Below are positions 4,414 to 5,479 of a DNA stretch of 5,479 nt, piece by piece (the first letter of the stretch is position 1; each line of letters begins with the position of its first letter). The DNA lies in contig DEGE01000001.1 in the NCBI GenBank assembly GCA_002351365.1, positions 54,960-60,438 on the forward strand, written 5' to 3'. The position numbers and the translations under genes are program-made. This stretch comes from Candidatus Saccharibacteria bacterium UBA2834 (lineage in GTDB: Bacteria; Patescibacteriota; Saccharimonadia; Saccharimonadales; Saccharimonadaceae). A model generated the notes under the pieces. It ran no database searches. It was not told the DNA's origin and worked only from the letters and a program-made list of their open reading frames with translations.

Positions 4414-5479
4414 ATGTACGAAATTAGTCTTGTTCCAGATGTAAAAGGGGAACTGTTAAAGAAACAAAAGTTACGCAACCTTATCATTTTGATTTGTTTT
4501 GCGGTTGGTGCTGCCTGTATTGCTGTATTAATGGTGTTATTCGGTATTTCGAGTGGCCAAAAAATTAAAATCAGCAACACTGAAAAAGAAATCGAATGTC
4601 GCTATCAGGGGACAGGCGATTGTAGCAAGTATGGCACTGCTATCTTGAATTTTGAAAACGCGGAAGATTTCTTGACAATTCAAAAGCAGATGGAGAATGT
4701 CGGTACGTTGAATGATGAGAAGGTAAAACTTTCTCGTATCTTTGGCGTATTGGATGTGATTTTGCCAAATGACGAAGAGGATCAAGTGACTTTGTCTGAG
4801 CTAAACGTTGATTTGCTTGGTTGGTCAATCTACTTTAATGCTTCGGCCTGGTCGAATAACCAGATTCACTTCCGTGCGGTAGAGAACTTCCAGAAAGGTT
4901 TGGCTTTAAGCTATTACGACTATGGTAGCTACATGCGCGAAGGTGGCGATGATGATGAGAAAGATGAGAATGGCTTTACTGTGATTCCATCTTTCTGTAT
5001 CGATGAATATACGGTCGAAGACTATGTTTTCGGTGTTTATCATAAGGGTATGCCTTATTGTGAAGATAATGTACTCGTTGATAATAGGCCTAAAGACGAA
5101 AAGAGCAAAGACGATAAGAAATCCGAAGATGATGAATCTGCAGAAGAAAATAATGCGGTAGATGTTGATGCTATTCTCGAAGAAACTACGGCAAACTTGA
5201 AGCCAAACGAATACATTTATCAGGACAACGATGTGTATTATAAAGTCGAGAATATTTGGATTCGCCGGTCGTTTAAGAAGGAATCAGATATTCGTGAATA
5301 TTATCTGAATGGTAAAGACGAGAAAGTCCAAGATATCTTAGCAAAGAAATATAGTACCAAAGAGAGCACGCCATATGGTGGTATTAGTGAGACCAGGAAG
5401 GGTTATTATTTCCAGAGTGCCTGTTTGCAATATAATAATGGCGAAGTCGACGAGACCGCGACGCACGATGTTTGCCCAG
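4414..5479 (+). CDS. pilN: PilN-like type IV pilus inner-membrane protein, 3' end outside window
   Basis: The frame is open from the ATG to the right edge (355 complete codons). The N-terminus has the PilN layout: a short cytoplasmic tail MYEISLVPDVKGELLKKQK, comparable to the INLLP-type PilM-docking motif, then one membrane helix (about 22-45), with the rest outside. Residues about 100-165 fit the PilN core: a helix, LSRIFGVLDVILP, then strands around SELNVDLLGWSIYFNASAWS, then a helix RAVENFQKGL. After this the protein departs from the family's usual ~180-200 residues. It carries acidic stretches (GGDDDEKDEN), a charged low-complexity linker of Lys/Asp/Glu/Ser at 225-247, and a second region of at least 108 residues. 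Six cysteines (62, 70, 195, 216, 337, 354) lie outside the membrane. It starts one base after pilM stops, suggesting translational coupling. A PilN-PilO-type fusion or lineage-specific ectodomain is possible. Confidence 0.75.
   Translation, partial: MYEISLVPDVKGELLKKQKLRNLIILICFAVGAACIAVLMVLFGISSGQKIKISNTEKEIECRYQGTGDCSKYGTAILNFENAEDFLTIQKQMENVGTLNDEKVKLSRIFGVLDVILPNDEEDQVTLSELNVDLLGWSIYFNASAWSNNQIHFRAVENFQKGLALSYYDYGSYMREGGDDDEKDENGFTVIPSFCIDEYTVEDYVFGVYHKGMPYCEDNVLVDNRPKDEKSKDDKKSEDDESAEENNAVDVDAILEETTANLKPNEYIYQDNDVYYKVENIWIRRSFKKESDIREYYLNGKDEKVQDILAKKYSTKESTPYGGISETRKGYYFQSACLQYNNGEVDETATHDVCP

Overview
The window reads as a stretch of chromosome from a small-genome bacterium, most likely a member of the Patescibacteria/CPR and possibly Saccharibacteria. 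This is an inference. It rests on the gene mix: a class III (anaerobic) ribonucleotide reductase, type IV pilus assembly genes pilM-pilN, YchF, and a CYTH protein, with short intergenic gaps, and at least two promoters placed so close to the start codon that the mRNAs may be leaderless. The standard code works throughout. GC is about 45-48% in most genes, and clearly lower (about 34% by hand count) in one.

Layout. Positions 1-399 (+) hold the C-terminal end of an anaerobic ribonucleoside-triphosphate reductase (NrdD), including the glycyl-radical loop; its start lies outside the window. Its stop codon overlaps that of a convergent gene at 396-1343 (-). That gene encodes a two-domain protein: an N-terminal CYTH (triphosphate tunnel) domain and a C-terminal nucleotidyltransferase-fold domain. 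Upstream of it on the same strand, 1391-2137 (-) encodes a HAD-superfamily hydrolase of AT-rich composition, bracketed by a 13-bp direct repeat. A divergent promoter region (about 2138-2254) separates this from ychF at 2255-3313 (+), which has a TTG start, a Shine-Dalgarno sequence and an extended -10 promoter. After a 52-base gap with a -10-like hexamer almost touching the start codon comes pilM, 3366-4412 (+). One base after its stop begins a long PilN-like membrane protein gene that runs off the right edge (4414 to beyond 5479).

How the genes work together. PilM (cytoplasmic actin-like protein) and PilN (inner-membrane partner whose short cytoplasmic tail docks on PilM) form the core of a type IV pilus alignment complex, and the one-base spacing implies translational coupling. 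The other genes look like independent single-gene units: nucleotide reduction (NrdD), translation-associated ATPase (YchF), a phosphatase-like HAD protein, and a CYTH-nucleotidyltransferase fusion of unknown substrate. The features most worth following are the fusion protein with its altered CYTH signature, the AT-rich HAD gene between direct repeats, the candidate leaderless promoters, and the unusually large cysteine-containing PilN-like ectodomain.
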